Source: a virus. From it: DNA of 40,139 nucleotides. Made by a program: the position numbers and the translations under genes. Location of the stretch: positions 1-40,139 of IMG/VR virus record IMGVR_UViG_3300032322_001884; one strand, written 5' to 3'. Shown here piece after piece: positions 31,295-39,895 of the stretch. The number at the start of each line of letters is the position of its first letter. Position 1 is the stretch's first letter. The notes under the pieces are model-generated. The model did not search any database. It was not told the DNA's origin and saw nothing but the letters and a program-made list of their open reading frames with translations.

Positions 31295-31942
31295 TTATAA
31301 TGAACGCATAAAATCTTTAAAAATTTTAGCAGCTGTTTCTTCTAATTTTTTGCTGCTTGCCTTTTTTAAAGCTTTATATTGTTGATTTACTTGACCTTCT
31401 GGCAAAAATTCATTGGCCCATACCCATTCTTTACCTTCTCTAAGAGCCATTACATAGGCATCCTGAGCTGATGGATCTGATACCAAGTCAACTGCAACAA
31501 GTTTAAAATCTGGCTGCACTTGGTTGTATCCATTCATTTTTACCAAAGAACCTAACCCTCTCGTAGAAACACCGAGTTTAACGCCTTCTTTGATTAAATT
31601 CTCAGCAATATTTCCCATCGGGGTAGATGATAAGATTTTTGCTTTTCCGTAAAAATCATTACCATTTCTTTCCAATTTAACTATTTTATGGGAGACTCTT
31701 GAAAGATCAATATCAGCGGTTGGTGGGTGATTTAACTCACCCAAAGCTCTATTTTCTCTGATGTAATTTTGGGTATATCGTGAAACCTCAGCATCCATAT
31801 GTTCTGTAACGTACATACGGTTGTTTTTATTTGGTTTATTGCATTGAATCATTTTGCCTTCAATAAACCATGATTTCGCACCGTTATCTACACCTTCAGA
31901 GATTACGATATCTGAATCATTATTTTCTTTTATTAAAAGCAT
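31295..31942 (-). CDS. gp21: Prohead maturation protease (gp21)
   Basis: A 215-residue member of the T4 gp21 (S80) serine protease family (T4 is 212). The catalytic His lies in GELNHP (residues about 68-73), the nucleophile Ser in GVSTRGLGS (about 123-131), and the acidic residue in VDLVSDPSA (about 150-158). It cuts scaffold, core and capsid proteins after L/I-x-E. The C-terminus (KKLEETAAKIFKDFM) may contain a self-processing site. Located between the core protein and gp22 as in T4. Confidence 0.93.
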   Translation of the reverse strand: MLLIKENNDSDIVISEGVDNGAKSWFIEGKMIQCNKPNKNNRMYVTEHMDAEVSRYTQNYIRENRALGELNHPPTADIDLSRVSHKIVKLERNGNDFYGKAKILSSTPMGNIAENLIKEGVKLGVSTRGLGSLVKMNGYNQVQPDFKLVAVDLVSDPSAQDAYVMALREGKEWVWANEFLPEGQVNQQYKALKKASSKKLEETAAKIFKDFMRSL

Positions 31943-31953
31943 TTTTATTTCCT

Positions 31954-32445
31954 TTATTTGGTTTCTTCTTCTTCGTAGTCTTCTTCTTCAAAATCTTCTT
32001 CGAAATCTTCTTCCTCGTCTTCATCTGGGCCACTCTCTTCCATTAAAATATTTGCAAGTTCTTCAATTTCAGATTCAGTGAGTTCTTCACCAATATCATT
32101 TTCTATTGATTCGACAAGTGCTTGCAATTCTTCGATAAAAGCATCCTCTTCAAGAAGATCATCATCAGATTCTTCAATTGATTCTTTCATCGATTTAGCT
32201 TTCATTGATTTTTTGATTGCTTTATCTCTAGAACCTAGAAATTCTTGTTCTGATGTTTCAATTTTCTTATCACCATCATAATCTTTATCTGCCATTTTTT
32301 CAGTAAAGATTGTTGGTGCATAATTCTTTAATTTTTCTTCAAGAATAGTCCCCAGACGAATGTAAAGTTCGTTTTCGATAAGTTTCTTGGCATTTACAAC
32401 ATCTTCATTAATTAAATGTATCACTGCTTCGTTTAATGGTTTCAT
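31954..32445 (-). CDS. gp67: Prohead core protein, gp67-like, with EF-hand-like loop
   Basis: A 163-residue, highly acidic protein between portal and protease, where T4 has core genes 67 and 68. The N-terminus NEDVVNAKKLIENELYIRLG resembles T4 gp67 (DLVAARKLFAEAMAAR). Residues about 54-66 read DYDGDKKIETSE, which fits an EF-hand loop (Asp at 1, 3, 5, Ile at 8, Glu at 12). Candidate protease sites follow. The last 27 residues are almost only Glu/Asp (EDEEEDFEEDFEEEDYEEEE). It is twice the length of T4 gp67 (80), so it may combine the roles of 67 and 68. An AATAAATA late box and GGAG precede it. Confidence 0.75.
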   Translation of the reverse strand: MKPLNEAVIHLINEDVVNAKKLIENELYIRLGTILEEKLKNYAPTIFTEKMADKDYDGDKKIETSEQEFLGSRDKAIKKSMKAKSMKESIEESDDDLLEEDAFIEELQALVESIENDIGEELTESEIEELANILMEESGPDEDEEEDFEEDFEEEDYEEEETK

Positions 32446-32465
32446 TTTTATATTCTCCGTATTTT

Positions 32466-32473
32466 TATTTATT
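32466..32473 (-). promoter_or_regulatory. T4-type late promoter variant AATAAATA
   Basis: AATAAATA on the minus strand 20 bases before the ATG at 32445, the same spacing as for gene 23 and for the gene at 7133. It overlaps the stop region of the small gene at 32469. The leader of about 15 bases contains GGAGAATAT. Confidence 0.5.
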
Positions 32474-32693
32474 TTTTTATGAAATTTGTCAAAAAGAAAA
32501 TAAAATTATTTTCACTAGAAAGTAATTTTTTCATAAAAGTTCTATCTTTTTTTGACAAATTTTGAATAATTTCTAATATATTTTTTGGTATAGAAACCTG
32601 TGTATGACCTTTAAATCTAACCATAAGAGCTTTATTTGATTTATTTCTAAGCTCTTTTTTCAAGGTTTCTTTATCATAAAAATAAACTTTCAT
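32469..32693 (-). CDS. Small basic protein between portal and prohead core genes
   Basis: A 74-residue basic protein (KVYFYDKETLKKELRNKSNK, RFKGHTQVSIPKNILEI, then DRTFMKKLLSSENNFIFF). The ATG overlaps the portal stop by 4 bases, so it is translated with gene 20. No membrane segment long enough to be sure, although the C-terminal NFIFFLTNFI is hydrophobic. I do not recognise a family. The position suggests a role in prohead initiation or core formation, but nothing in the sequence proves it. Confidence 0.75.
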   Translation of the reverse strand: MKVYFYDKETLKKELRNKSNKALMVRFKGHTQVSIPKNILEIIQNLSKKDRTFMKKLLSSENNFIFFLTNFIKK

Positions 32694-34243
32694 TGCTGTT
32701 CTTCAGGTGGCATAGCTGCCTGTGCCTGCATCTGTTGCTCTAGTTGCTTACGTCTTTCTACTTCTATTTCTTGATCTATTTGGGCTATTTCCTGATCTGT
32801 CATTTTGAGAATATTCTTACGAATATAATTTGTAGAATAGAATGTTCCTGTGAAATTTGCCATTACATTTAACATTTCTACCTTTTCACGAAGAATTTCA
32901 TTTTCCTTCAGATCATTAAAATAGGAATCTCTATTGAAATTAAAGATGATATCCTGTGATATTTTTTCCCAATCATTCTGAGTCAAAATACCTTTAAGAA
33001 TGCATTGTTTCTTTAACAATTCTAAGAAAAGATTCGCAAATTTATGACGCATTCTTTCTATGAATTTATAGAATTTAACCTCATCTCTAGTGATTTCTGA
33101 GGTTCTACCCATATTGAAACCAGTAGAAGTCTCAAGACGAGAGATGGGGACATTCAAGGCTCTATAGAGTTTTCTTTGAAGATATTCCACGTCTTCCATT
33201 TGACCAAGATTTTGACCACCATCAAGAGTGGTTATTTCGGTGCTACGGTTTCCTTCTTTTCTAGGAATCCAGTAATCTTCAAGCATGGAAAGATGACTTC
33301 TATCGTCTTTAATTTCACCAGTTTTTTGATCGTAGATTAATCTATTTCGATAACGATTCATGAGTTCTCTCATGTATTGTTCGGCCTTTTGTTTTGGCAA
33401 AGAACCAACATCTACATAAAATACTCTTCGTTCTGGTGCTCTAGACATTCGATAAATTACAACAGCATCCTCTATTTGTCTAAGCATGTTTAAAGGACGT
33501 ATGGCTTTATGTAAATAACTAATTACTCTTTTACTAGCATGATCGACAAGACCAGAAGTAGCATAAGCGATAGAATCCACAGCTATTTTCATACCAACGC
33601 TTGATGTCGGTAAAATAGCATCTGGATCTATATCTGTATAAACATAATACTCATCAATTTTTTTAACAATTGGAGTTTGTACTCCATTGATTATTTGATT
33701 TTCTCTCTCCACTTTGCGTACTTTTCGCATCTTAAGTGGATCAATTGGTCTTAACTCCTGTATACCTTTTTCTGGTCGATTAATATCAATCATGCAATGA
33801 TAATAAAGACGACCATCTATATACCAGCGTCTAAAAATTTCATATCCATTACTTGAAAAATTTAATAATTTTAAGATGTTTTTATATTCTGTAAACATCT
33901 TAGATTTGATATTTTCTGATAAAGCTACTTGATCTAAATTTAATTCTATACACTTTTTGGTATCATCAAAAACGATAGAATCATTCACTATATCTTCAAT
34001 AGCCAAGTCAACTTCTGGGTATAAAGACATTGATCTGTACTGCTGAATAAGAGCATTTTCATCTCTATACTGAGCACCAAAATCAAATACAGTTGATAAG
34101 AAACCACCCGCATCGACTACGACACTTCCATCGTAATCGTCGGGTGGAACAAAAGACGGTGTTGTTTTCTGATCATCTACAGTTGACTGTAAAGGATCAT
34201 TTTGTTTTTTACCAAATAAAAAGCCAAATAAATTTAAGTCCAT
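32690..34243 (-). CDS. gp20: Portal vertex protein (gp20)
   Basis: A 517-residue portal (T4 gp20 is 524). SLYPEVDLAIEDIVNDSIVF (residues about 73-92), FRRWYIDGRLYYHCMID (about 137-153), ELRPIDPLKMRKVRKV, and RAPERRVFYVDVGSLPKQKA are all canonical gp20 segments; FNMGRTSEITRDEVKFYKFI follows near residue 375. The dodecamer forms the DNA entry vertex, starts prohead assembly and docks terminase. The C-terminus is Gln-rich (EQQMQAQAAMPPEEQQ). It starts 12 bases after gene 19. Confidence 0.97.
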   Translation of the reverse strand: MDLNLFGFLFGKKQNDPLQSTVDDQKTTPSFVPPDDYDGSVVVDAGGFLSTVFDFGAQYRDENALIQQYRSMSLYPEVDLAIEDIVNDSIVFDDTKKCIELNLDQVALSENIKSKMFTEYKNILKLLNFSSNGYEIFRRWYIDGRLYYHCMIDINRPEKGIQELRPIDPLKMRKVRKVERENQIINGVQTPIVKKIDEYYVYTDIDPDAILPTSSVGMKIAVDSIAYATSGLVDHASKRVISYLHKAIRPLNMLRQIEDAVVIYRMSRAPERRVFYVDVGSLPKQKAEQYMRELMNRYRNRLIYDQKTGEIKDDRSHLSMLEDYWIPRKEGNRSTEITTLDGGQNLGQMEDVEYLQRKLYRALNVPISRLETSTGFNMGRTSEITRDEVKFYKFIERMRHKFANLFLELLKKQCILKGILTQNDWEKISQDIIFNFNRDSYFNDLKENEILREKVEMLNVMANFTGTFYSTNYIRKNILKMTDQEIAQIDQEIEVERRKQLEQQMQAQAAMPPEEQQ

Positions 34244-34255
34244 AATTTATATATG

Positions 34256-34828
34256 TCATGATCCTGCTGCTGCTGTCATTGGTTCCCAATAATCGAATGA
34301 CATACTTACAGTAAATTCAACGAATGTATTTTCAGTATCATACGATAAATCTACTGGAGAAATTTCTGTAGGGAAACAATTAATTAACTTAATATGTTTG
34401 CTATAATTTCCTGGAAGCTGTCCTGGTTGACCTGATCTTGAAGTTTGAATATCATCATAGTATAAATCCCAATTAGTAACTACATTGTAGTTGATTTGAT
34501 GGGTATCTCTCGCATCCATTCTATCGATCCATCTTTCAAAAGCAGCTTTAAGATTGTGTGATGATTTCTTTCCAGCTGCTTCATAAACAACAATTGCCCA
34601 ATCGCCATAAACTCTTTCACCAGAGAATTTAACAGGTCTTCCTTGCCACATAACTGGAATTTGACCTATTGCACTCGGTGGGGTTTGAGTGGCTTTGCAA
34701 TATATTGTTTGTGCTGTATCTAAATCAAGACCAGTACCTATTCCTGAAGGGAAGGTAAAATTAACCATAAAACGGTTTTGTCTTACCCCGAAGAAATTGT
34801 TTCTAAAATCCGATAATCCGTTTGCCAT
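34256..34828 (-). CDS. gp19: Tail tube protein (gp19)
   Basis: A 190-residue tube protein (T4 gp19 is 163). QNRFMVNFTFPSGIGTG near residue 17, IYCKATQTPPSAIGQIPVMW (about 42-61), RPVKFSGERVYGDW and FERWIDRMDAR are conserved elements. It polymerises as hexamer rings forming the channel inside the sheath. AAGGAG lies about 6 bases before the ATG and it follows gene 18 by 18 bases. A diverged paralogue is encoded at 28130-28684. Confidence 0.93.
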   Translation of the reverse strand: MANGLSDFRNNFFGVRQNRFMVNFTFPSGIGTGLDLDTAQTIYCKATQTPPSAIGQIPVMWQGRPVKFSGERVYGDWAIVVYEAAGKKSSHNLKAAFERWIDRMDARDTHQINYNVVTNWDLYYDDIQTSRSGQPGQLPGNYSKHIKLINCFPTEISPVDLSYDTENTFVEFTVSMSFDYWEPMTAAAGS

Positions 34829-34846
34829 ATTTACTCCTTATTGATA

Positions 34847-36040
34847 TCAAAGAGTGTCATTTAAATCTTTATTAGTTATAGTAATTCTTACAAAATTAAC
34901 TGAAGGAATTGGTTGAATTAAAATATCAGCAACAAATTCTTTGGCAGCAATTACGGCAGCAGTATTATTTGATTCGTCACAAATTATTTTGTATGCATTA
35001 ACGCCTCTTTGTGATTGAATATCTCTTAAAATAGAATCGGCTGCATTTGAGAATCTATTTCTTGTTAAAGCATCATTTTGCTCGAATAGAATACCTCTAG
35101 CAAGAGGTGTTAATGTTCTCTTCAAGTAAATTACCAATCTAGAAATATTAATTGAATTAAGTGATGACGTTGCTGCTGCAAAAGTCTTATCACCGAATAA
35201 AATTGTTCCCTCACCAACGAATGTTGCAACTGGATTTACTTTATTATCATAAAGATTATCTTGTTGTGTTTCTGTTAGGTTTTGTGTTAGGGAAACAACA
35301 TTTAGAATTTGACCTCTTCTGGTTCCAGCTGGAGAGAACCATGGATAGGAAACACGATCTGTTCTTGCCAAGCAACCAGCGATATCGGCGGCTAAAGTGG
35401 TTTTAACCAAAGTAGCACCATCACCAGAAACATTTAATTGATTTTTCTCACCATAGACAAAGCAGCCAAATTCAGGTGAATCTAATCCAACAAGAGCGGT
35501 TGGATTTCCTAAATTTGTTGCGTTTAAATTTACGTTCGCATCTCCTGATACTAGACTGAATACACCAAATGCTGGTGCTTCTTTTGCCACTCTGTGATTG
35601 AAGAATGCTTTGGTTTGTTCTCTGGCTCCACTAATCCCCTCAAAGATGACATCTACATCAAGACTAAAGAATCCAGATAAACCAGCAGAAGTATTATTGA
35701 AACCAACATAGCATGGTGCTCCATATTGTAAGAAATTATAAACAGAATACCATTCGTCTGTCCATGCAGTAGCACCATTGCTTGTGAGATAACGAGCTAT
35801 AAAAGTAACACCACTGGCTCCACTAAGTGAATTTTCTTTTTGTGTAAATGTCTGAAGTCTTGAAAACCAATCAGGAATATCATTTACTAAATAATATCCT
35901 TGATTCTTTTCGGCTGTCGTACCAAACAAACTAAGACCCTTAACCGAAACCATGGCTCCGATGGTTGGTGATCCTTCTTCGGATGTCGGGACAACCAGTG
36001 ATTCATCTAATATTGTAACTGATACATTTGGTCGTGCCAT
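34847..36040 (-). CDS. gp18: Tail sheath protein, short form (gp18)
   Basis: A 397-residue sheath protein, much shorter than T4 gp18 (659). The C-terminal conserved domain is complete: SRLVIYLKRTLTPLARGILF (residues about 300-319), DALTRNRFSNAADSILRDI, NAYKIICDESNN and FVADILIQPIPSVNFV. The N-terminus ARPNVSVTILDESLVV is the usual entry strand. The missing length corresponds to the surface-exposed middle domains of T4 gp18. It is the contractile part of the tail. AAGGAG precedes the ATG; it lies 55 bases after terminase, behind a weak hairpin. Confidence 0.93.
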   Translation of the reverse strand: MARPNVSVTILDESLVVPTSEEGSPTIGAMVSVKGLSLFGTTAEKNQGYYLVNDIPDWFSRLQTFTQKENSLSGASGVTFIARYLTSNGATAWTDEWYSVYNFLQYGAPCYVGFNNTSAGLSGFFSLDVDVIFEGISGAREQTKAFFNHRVAKEAPAFGVFSLVSGDANVNLNATNLGNPTALVGLDSPEFGCFVYGEKNQLNVSGDGATLVKTTLAADIAGCLARTDRVSYPWFSPAGTRRGQILNVVSLTQNLTETQQDNLYDNKVNPVATFVGEGTILFGDKTFAAATSSLNSINISRLVIYLKRTLTPLARGILFEQNDALTRNRFSNAADSILRDIQSQRGVNAYKIICDESNNTAAVIAAKEFVADILIQPIPSVNFVRITITNKDLNDTL

Positions 36041-36054
36041 AAATTCTCCTTAAA

Positions 36055-36086
36055 AATATTTTCGTCTAAAATATATATTATTTTAG
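36055..36086 (-). terminator. Weak AT-rich hairpin between genes 17 and 18
   Basis: Seven-bp inverted repeat CTAAAAT/ATTTTAG (36066-36072 with 36080-36086) with, on the minus strand, ATATTTTT a few bases downstream. All AT apart from one pair, so at most an inefficient terminator or an RNA processing site. Confidence 0.3.
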
Positions 36087-36095
36087 AGAATTTAA

Positions 36096-37811
36096 TCAAA
36101 AAAGCCAATATTGTGTACCAAATTGGTTTCTTCTTTGGTCTTTTTCATCGAACCAGCGGTCTTCTCCATCCCACTCGCTTCTTTCACCGAAGCCGTCCTC
36201 TACAAACATTGGAATAATTTCATTTTCAATTTTTTCTATATCTTTTTCAAAAAGCTCAACACGAACATCTTTATTCGTTAACGCTTCAAAGAAATCTTGT
36301 CTTGTTGCCCATGCAAATAAAACTAGAGTCATTACAAGATCGTCTGTATGACCTTCATCGGCAGCAAATGATTGACCATCTGCTATGAAAGTTGTCAATT
36401 CATCAATAGTATCTGCATCCTCAACCAACAACTTATCTTGTTCTATTAAATTCTTTAAAACAGCACATCCTAATTTTTTAACAGGAACTGTTGTGCGTAC
36501 ACCAAGTTGTACCCGCTTTGCTCCCATTCCAGTTTCGGTTATTGTTTGTCCTTTATGGCCCTTAAATGCCGCTTTGACCAAATTTTCATATTCTAGATCA
36601 TAGTGTAAGATATCAGCTACTTGGCTTCCTATATCATTTACTTCCACAAGAACATGTGCTGTATTATATTTCTTACCAACAGAACGAATATATGATGGTA
36701 AAAGTAAAGGTGACACTGTATTGCTTTTAAACCGTGCTACGATTCGATATGGCATGTCTGATATATCAAACACGGTAAAGGCACTATTATCACCACCTTG
36801 CCCTCTGGCAACGTCTACGGTGATAAAATAGTCTCTGTCTTTAGTACCTTTATCTTCTACACCTTTTACTGGTTCTTGATATATTAAAAGACCTTCAGCA
36901 TTTCTTTGTTTTGGTTTACCATAACTTAACTGATTTAATTTTTGAGCATCAATTAATGTATTGGCAGAGCCAATGAATGAACAGTTAAATTCCGCATCAA
37001 ACTGTCTTTCTGAAGTATTCTTGATTTGTTGTTCTTTCCAAGCCTCATCACGCAATGGACCACCTGGGTATTGAGGTACTTCTTGCCAATTTACCTCAAA
37101 TGGCACATATTCATTTTGCTTAGAAGTAGCACCCTTCCATAATTGATAAAACATATTCAACCCTTTCGGGGTAGAAATGATTATCATTTGAGTACTCTGA
37201 CCAGCAGTAATGGTTGGATAAACAGATGAAAAGAACTCTTCTGCTACGGTTGTTGGAACGAATGCAAATTCGTCCAAAAAAATTATATTGTAACTTCCAC
37301 CACGAATAGCAGATGACGAGGTAGCAGATGCAAGAATCTTAGATCCATTTTCTAATTGAATAGAACCTTTATTCCATTCCATGATACCCTGCTGTAGCCA
37401 CCAAGGTAAATGCTCATATGCTTCACGAATACGAGATAGAATTTCTCTAGCAGTATTTAATTTATTAGCTAGAATAGCCACACTCATATTTTGATTAAAT
37501 AAAACTTTATGTAAAAGATAGCAGCAACCAACAGTTGTTGTTTTACCAGACTGTCGGGCTAGTTTTCCGATCACAAAGCGATTATTACAAAGTTTTTCTA
37601 CCAAGCGTTCTTGGTAATCATATAAATCAAATTGAGTGACACCTTTATCAAGAGTTACAACCTTAACATATTTTTTGGCAAAATAGATAGGATCTTTCGC
37701 ACATTTAATATATTCTTCAACTTGTTCTTGTGTAAATTCAAGCTTAACTCCAGCTGGCTTAAGATTTTTATTACCAAGATAGCCTGGACCTCTACTCTGT
37801 TTGATCACCAT
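36096..37811 (-). CDS. gp17: Terminase large subunit, packaging ATPase and nuclease (gp17)
   Basis: A 571-residue protein (T4 gp17 is 610). ATPase domain: Walker A GKLARQSGKTT (residues 82-92), Walker B IIFLDE (176-181, catalytic Glu181), coupling motif STPKG (213-217). RNase H-like nuclease domain: D333 in ITVDVARG, E390 in VLVEVND and D490/D491 in GHTDDLVM. It pumps DNA into the prohead and cuts the concatemer. It overlaps gene 16 by 20 bases, suggesting coupled translation of the two terminase subunits. Confidence 0.97.
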   Translation of the reverse strand: MVIKQSRGPGYLGNKNLKPAGVKLEFTQEQVEEYIKCAKDPIYFAKKYVKVVTLDKGVTQFDLYDYQERLVEKLCNNRFVIGKLARQSGKTTTVGCCYLLHKVLFNQNMSVAILANKLNTAREILSRIREAYEHLPWWLQQGIMEWNKGSIQLENGSKILASATSSSAIRGGSYNIIFLDEFAFVPTTVAEEFFSSVYPTITAGQSTQMIIISTPKGLNMFYQLWKGATSKQNEYVPFEVNWQEVPQYPGGPLRDEAWKEQQIKNTSERQFDAEFNCSFIGSANTLIDAQKLNQLSYGKPKQRNAEGLLIYQEPVKGVEDKGTKDRDYFITVDVARGQGGDNSAFTVFDISDMPYRIVARFKSNTVSPLLLPSYIRSVGKKYNTAHVLVEVNDIGSQVADILHYDLEYENLVKAAFKGHKGQTITETGMGAKRVQLGVRTTVPVKKLGCAVLKNLIEQDKLLVEDADTIDELTTFIADGQSFAADEGHTDDLVMTLVLFAWATRQDFFEALTNKDVRVELFEKDIEKIENEIIPMFVEDGFGERSEWDGEDRWFDEKDQRRNQFGTQYWLF

Positions 37812-38232
37812 CTTTGTTTTGCGCTCTTTCTTTATTAATTAAATTTTGTAAATCTGTAGTAGATCCAACGTAAATAGAATTATTTGTTATATTTGTAATT
37901 TTTTCTTTTTGGATATTCGCATTTTTCTCATGAATACCGATTAAATCTTTATTAACATCTGATAATGTTTTTATCAATAATGCTGCTACTTCATAGGCTC
38001 TCGGGGAATCACTGGCCTCAGCGACTTTCATAATCCCGTCTAAAGCATTCATTCCATTATTCAGAAGCTCTTTCATATTGCTTCTGGCTAAAGAAAAATC
38101 AACATCAAGTTTTTCTGCTTTGATTTTCTTGACTTCAGATTTTATTTCTTTGGCTGGGCTTTGCACAGGATCATAAAAAACATCTAAAGCTTTTGAAATT
38201 TTTTCAACTGGTTCTTCATCAGGGGTTTTCAT
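37792..38232 (-). CDS. gp16: Terminase small subunit (gp16)
   Basis: A 146-residue protein (T4 gp16 is 164). The central helical-hairpin region ARSNMKELLNNGMNALDGIM, ASDSPRAYEVAALLIKTLSD and NKDLIGIHEK matches T4 (NADSPRHMEVFATLM...NREILKLHKD). The C-terminus NNSIYVGSTTDLQNLI parallels T4 NATVFMGSPTELMDEI. It recognises DNA and regulates gp17 as a ring. It overlaps gene 15 by 14 bases and gene 17 by 20 bases. Confidence 0.9.
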   Translation of the reverse strand: MKTPDEEPVEKISKALDVFYDPVQSPAKEIKSEVKKIKAEKLDVDFSLARSNMKELLNNGMNALDGIMKVAEASDSPRAYEVAALLIKTLSDVNKDLIGIHEKNANIQKEKITNITNNSIYVGSTTDLQNLINKERAQNKDGDQTE

Positions 38233-38968
38233 AATATGTTATTCCACTCATTGTAGACGAATTTCCTGTATATCCAACATCAAATATCTTAATAGATTCG
38301 GCTACAGTATTTTGACCATCGTATAGACGTATATTTGCATCTTCGATAAGAACTGTTGAAGATTCCTTTATTGGACCATAAAGATATGTTTTAACTGTAA
38401 AGTCAAAAACGCTATTTACAGTTCTTCTGGTATCAAAATCTCCTTCATAATCCTCAACAATATTTAAACTATTTAAAACTATTGGAACATCCACCTTTTG
38501 GTTTAGGGGATTCATATTTAAAGTTACTGTGAAATCAGGAGCAAAGTAAGGTAATATTTGCTCAACTATTTGTAGATTATCATCTAAATTTCTAGAAAAT
38601 AAATAAAGACCAAAGTTTATATTATAAGGAACTTCTATATAACTGCTTGTAATAACACCATCAATAGTAGAGATTTTTTGATTTAATCTATTTAATTTTC
38701 TCTGGGAATCATAAAGAAAACCAGTGATTTCAAATCCCATTCTAGGTAAATTCATTCTTGTATGAGTTTCATCAGTCAAACTTGTTTCTGATTTTAATCT
38801 TTGAATAAATTTTTCTTTTGGTGAATATATTAATGGAACTCTTGAAGTTTCAATTACATTATCAGAAGCATCAGTTCTATTAAAATAGATTTGGTTAAAT
38901 AAAGAACCAAAGGCTACAACAGTCTTTCGTATAGATTTATTGTAAAATGGTTCTAGTTTAGTAAACAT
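38219..38968 (-). CDS. gp15: Tail completion and sheath stabiliser protein (gp15)
   Basis: A 249-residue protein (T4 gp15 is 272). FYNKSIRKTVVAFGSLFNQI near the N-terminus, RVPLIYSPKEKFIQRL (residues about 43-58), MNLPRMGFEITGF and IVEQILPYFAPDFTVTLN (about 135-152) match T4 landmarks (RVPITYASKEHFMMKL, IVEQILPYFQPHF). It forms the hexameric ring that ends the tail and connects to the neck. Its ATG shares a base with the stop of gene 14. Confidence 0.93.
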   Translation of the reverse strand: MFTKLEPFYNKSIRKTVVAFGSLFNQIYFNRTDASDNVIETSRVPLIYSPKEKFIQRLKSETSLTDETHTRMNLPRMGFEITGFLYDSQRKLNRLNQKISTIDGVITSSYIEVPYNINFGLYLFSRNLDDNLQIVEQILPYFAPDFTVTLNMNPLNQKVDVPIVLNSLNIVEDYEGDFDTRRTVNSVFDFTVKTYLYGPIKESSTVLIEDANIRLYDGQNTVAESIKIFDVGYTGNSSTMSGITYYENP

Positions 38969-39894
38969 TAATATCTGCCTTCTGAGAATGGATCAGTTTC
39001 TGAAAAATCAAATAGATCATTATCATTTTGATCTACATCAAGTTCTTTATTATCACCACCAGATTCAAGAATCTTAGGATCTTTAGTGACATTTATTGTC
39101 GTTGTATTATTTGCTGTGACATAATATTTAACATTTTTAGGTTTATCTATAATTGTTTGTGTAGATGCACCTAGTTGTAGAGTTCCAGTTTCATCAGAGA
39201 CATAAACATATTTTGTCGCACCGTTAACAAAATCAGCAACAACTGCTGTATATGTCGCATCAACATAATTTCCATTTGTAACACCAGCGACTTGATAAAC
39301 AATATCACCAACCTTAAATATAGTTGAAGATGAAGCAGAGTTACCCAAAGTAATACGTGAAAGATACATTTTCCTCTTCGTTTCGACTTCATCCACTTCA
39401 GTAATTCCTGTTTCGATGGTTTCGTTAGAGTAAGAGAAGAGTTCACACTTAAGTGTATAAGTTGTCAAAATACCAAATTGGTAAAATGGAATTTCATCTT
39501 CCACAACATTTATTTCAAATAAGTGTTTAGAAAGTGGAAAATAAATTAAATCACCTTCTCTTGGTTTAAAAATATCTGAATTTTTAGAATATATTTCTTG
39601 TTTGAATCTAGTAATAGATACTTGAAGATCTAATTTGTCTGTGATGTCAATACCAAATTTAGTGGCAACATCACGCTGACCTTGAAATTTCACAACATCC
39701 ATAACATACATTTCAATCAAATATGCCTGTTTAAATTGTGATAAAATATCTTCACCAAAGATTCTATCCAATTTAACATATTCTCTTGGAATATAATAAA
39801 CATCACGGCCCATGGCCTTGATTGTTTCGACTGTCAGATCATCTAACAGTCTTTGTTCGTTTCTAAAATCACCAAAGTATGGATTTATTGCCAT
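38968..39894 (-). CDS. gp14: Neck protein (gp14)
   Basis: A 308-residue protein (T4 gp14 is 256). INPYFGDFRNEQRLLDDLTV and IKAMGRDVYYIPREYVKLD at residues 3-44 match the T4 gp14 start (NPYF...NEQNLIEDL, MGVDMYYIPR). LIYFPLSKHLFEINVVEDEI and ETGITEVDEVETKR follow. The Thr/Val-rich insert at about residues 190-270 is longer than in T4. With gp13 it forms the head-tail neck. It follows gene 13 by one base. Confidence 0.92.
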   Translation of the reverse strand: MAINPYFGDFRNEQRLLDDLTVETIKAMGRDVYYIPREYVKLDRIFGEDILSQFKQAYLIEMYVMDVVKFQGQRDVATKFGIDITDKLDLQVSITRFKQEIYSKNSDIFKPREGDLIYFPLSKHLFEINVVEDEIPFYQFGILTTYTLKCELFSYSNETIETGITEVDEVETKRKMYLSRITLGNSASSSTIFKVGDIVYQVAGVTNGNYVDATYTAVVADFVNGATKYVYVSDETGTLQLGASTQTIIDKPKNVKYYVTANNTTTINVTKDPKILESGGDNKELDVDQNDNDLFDFSETDPFSEGRY

Positions 39895-39895
39895 A

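Noticed and set aside
34244-34251. TATAAATT just before the gene 20 ATG as a late promoter
   Set aside because: The last base deviates from the box and it touches the start codon, so transcription would begin inside the gene.
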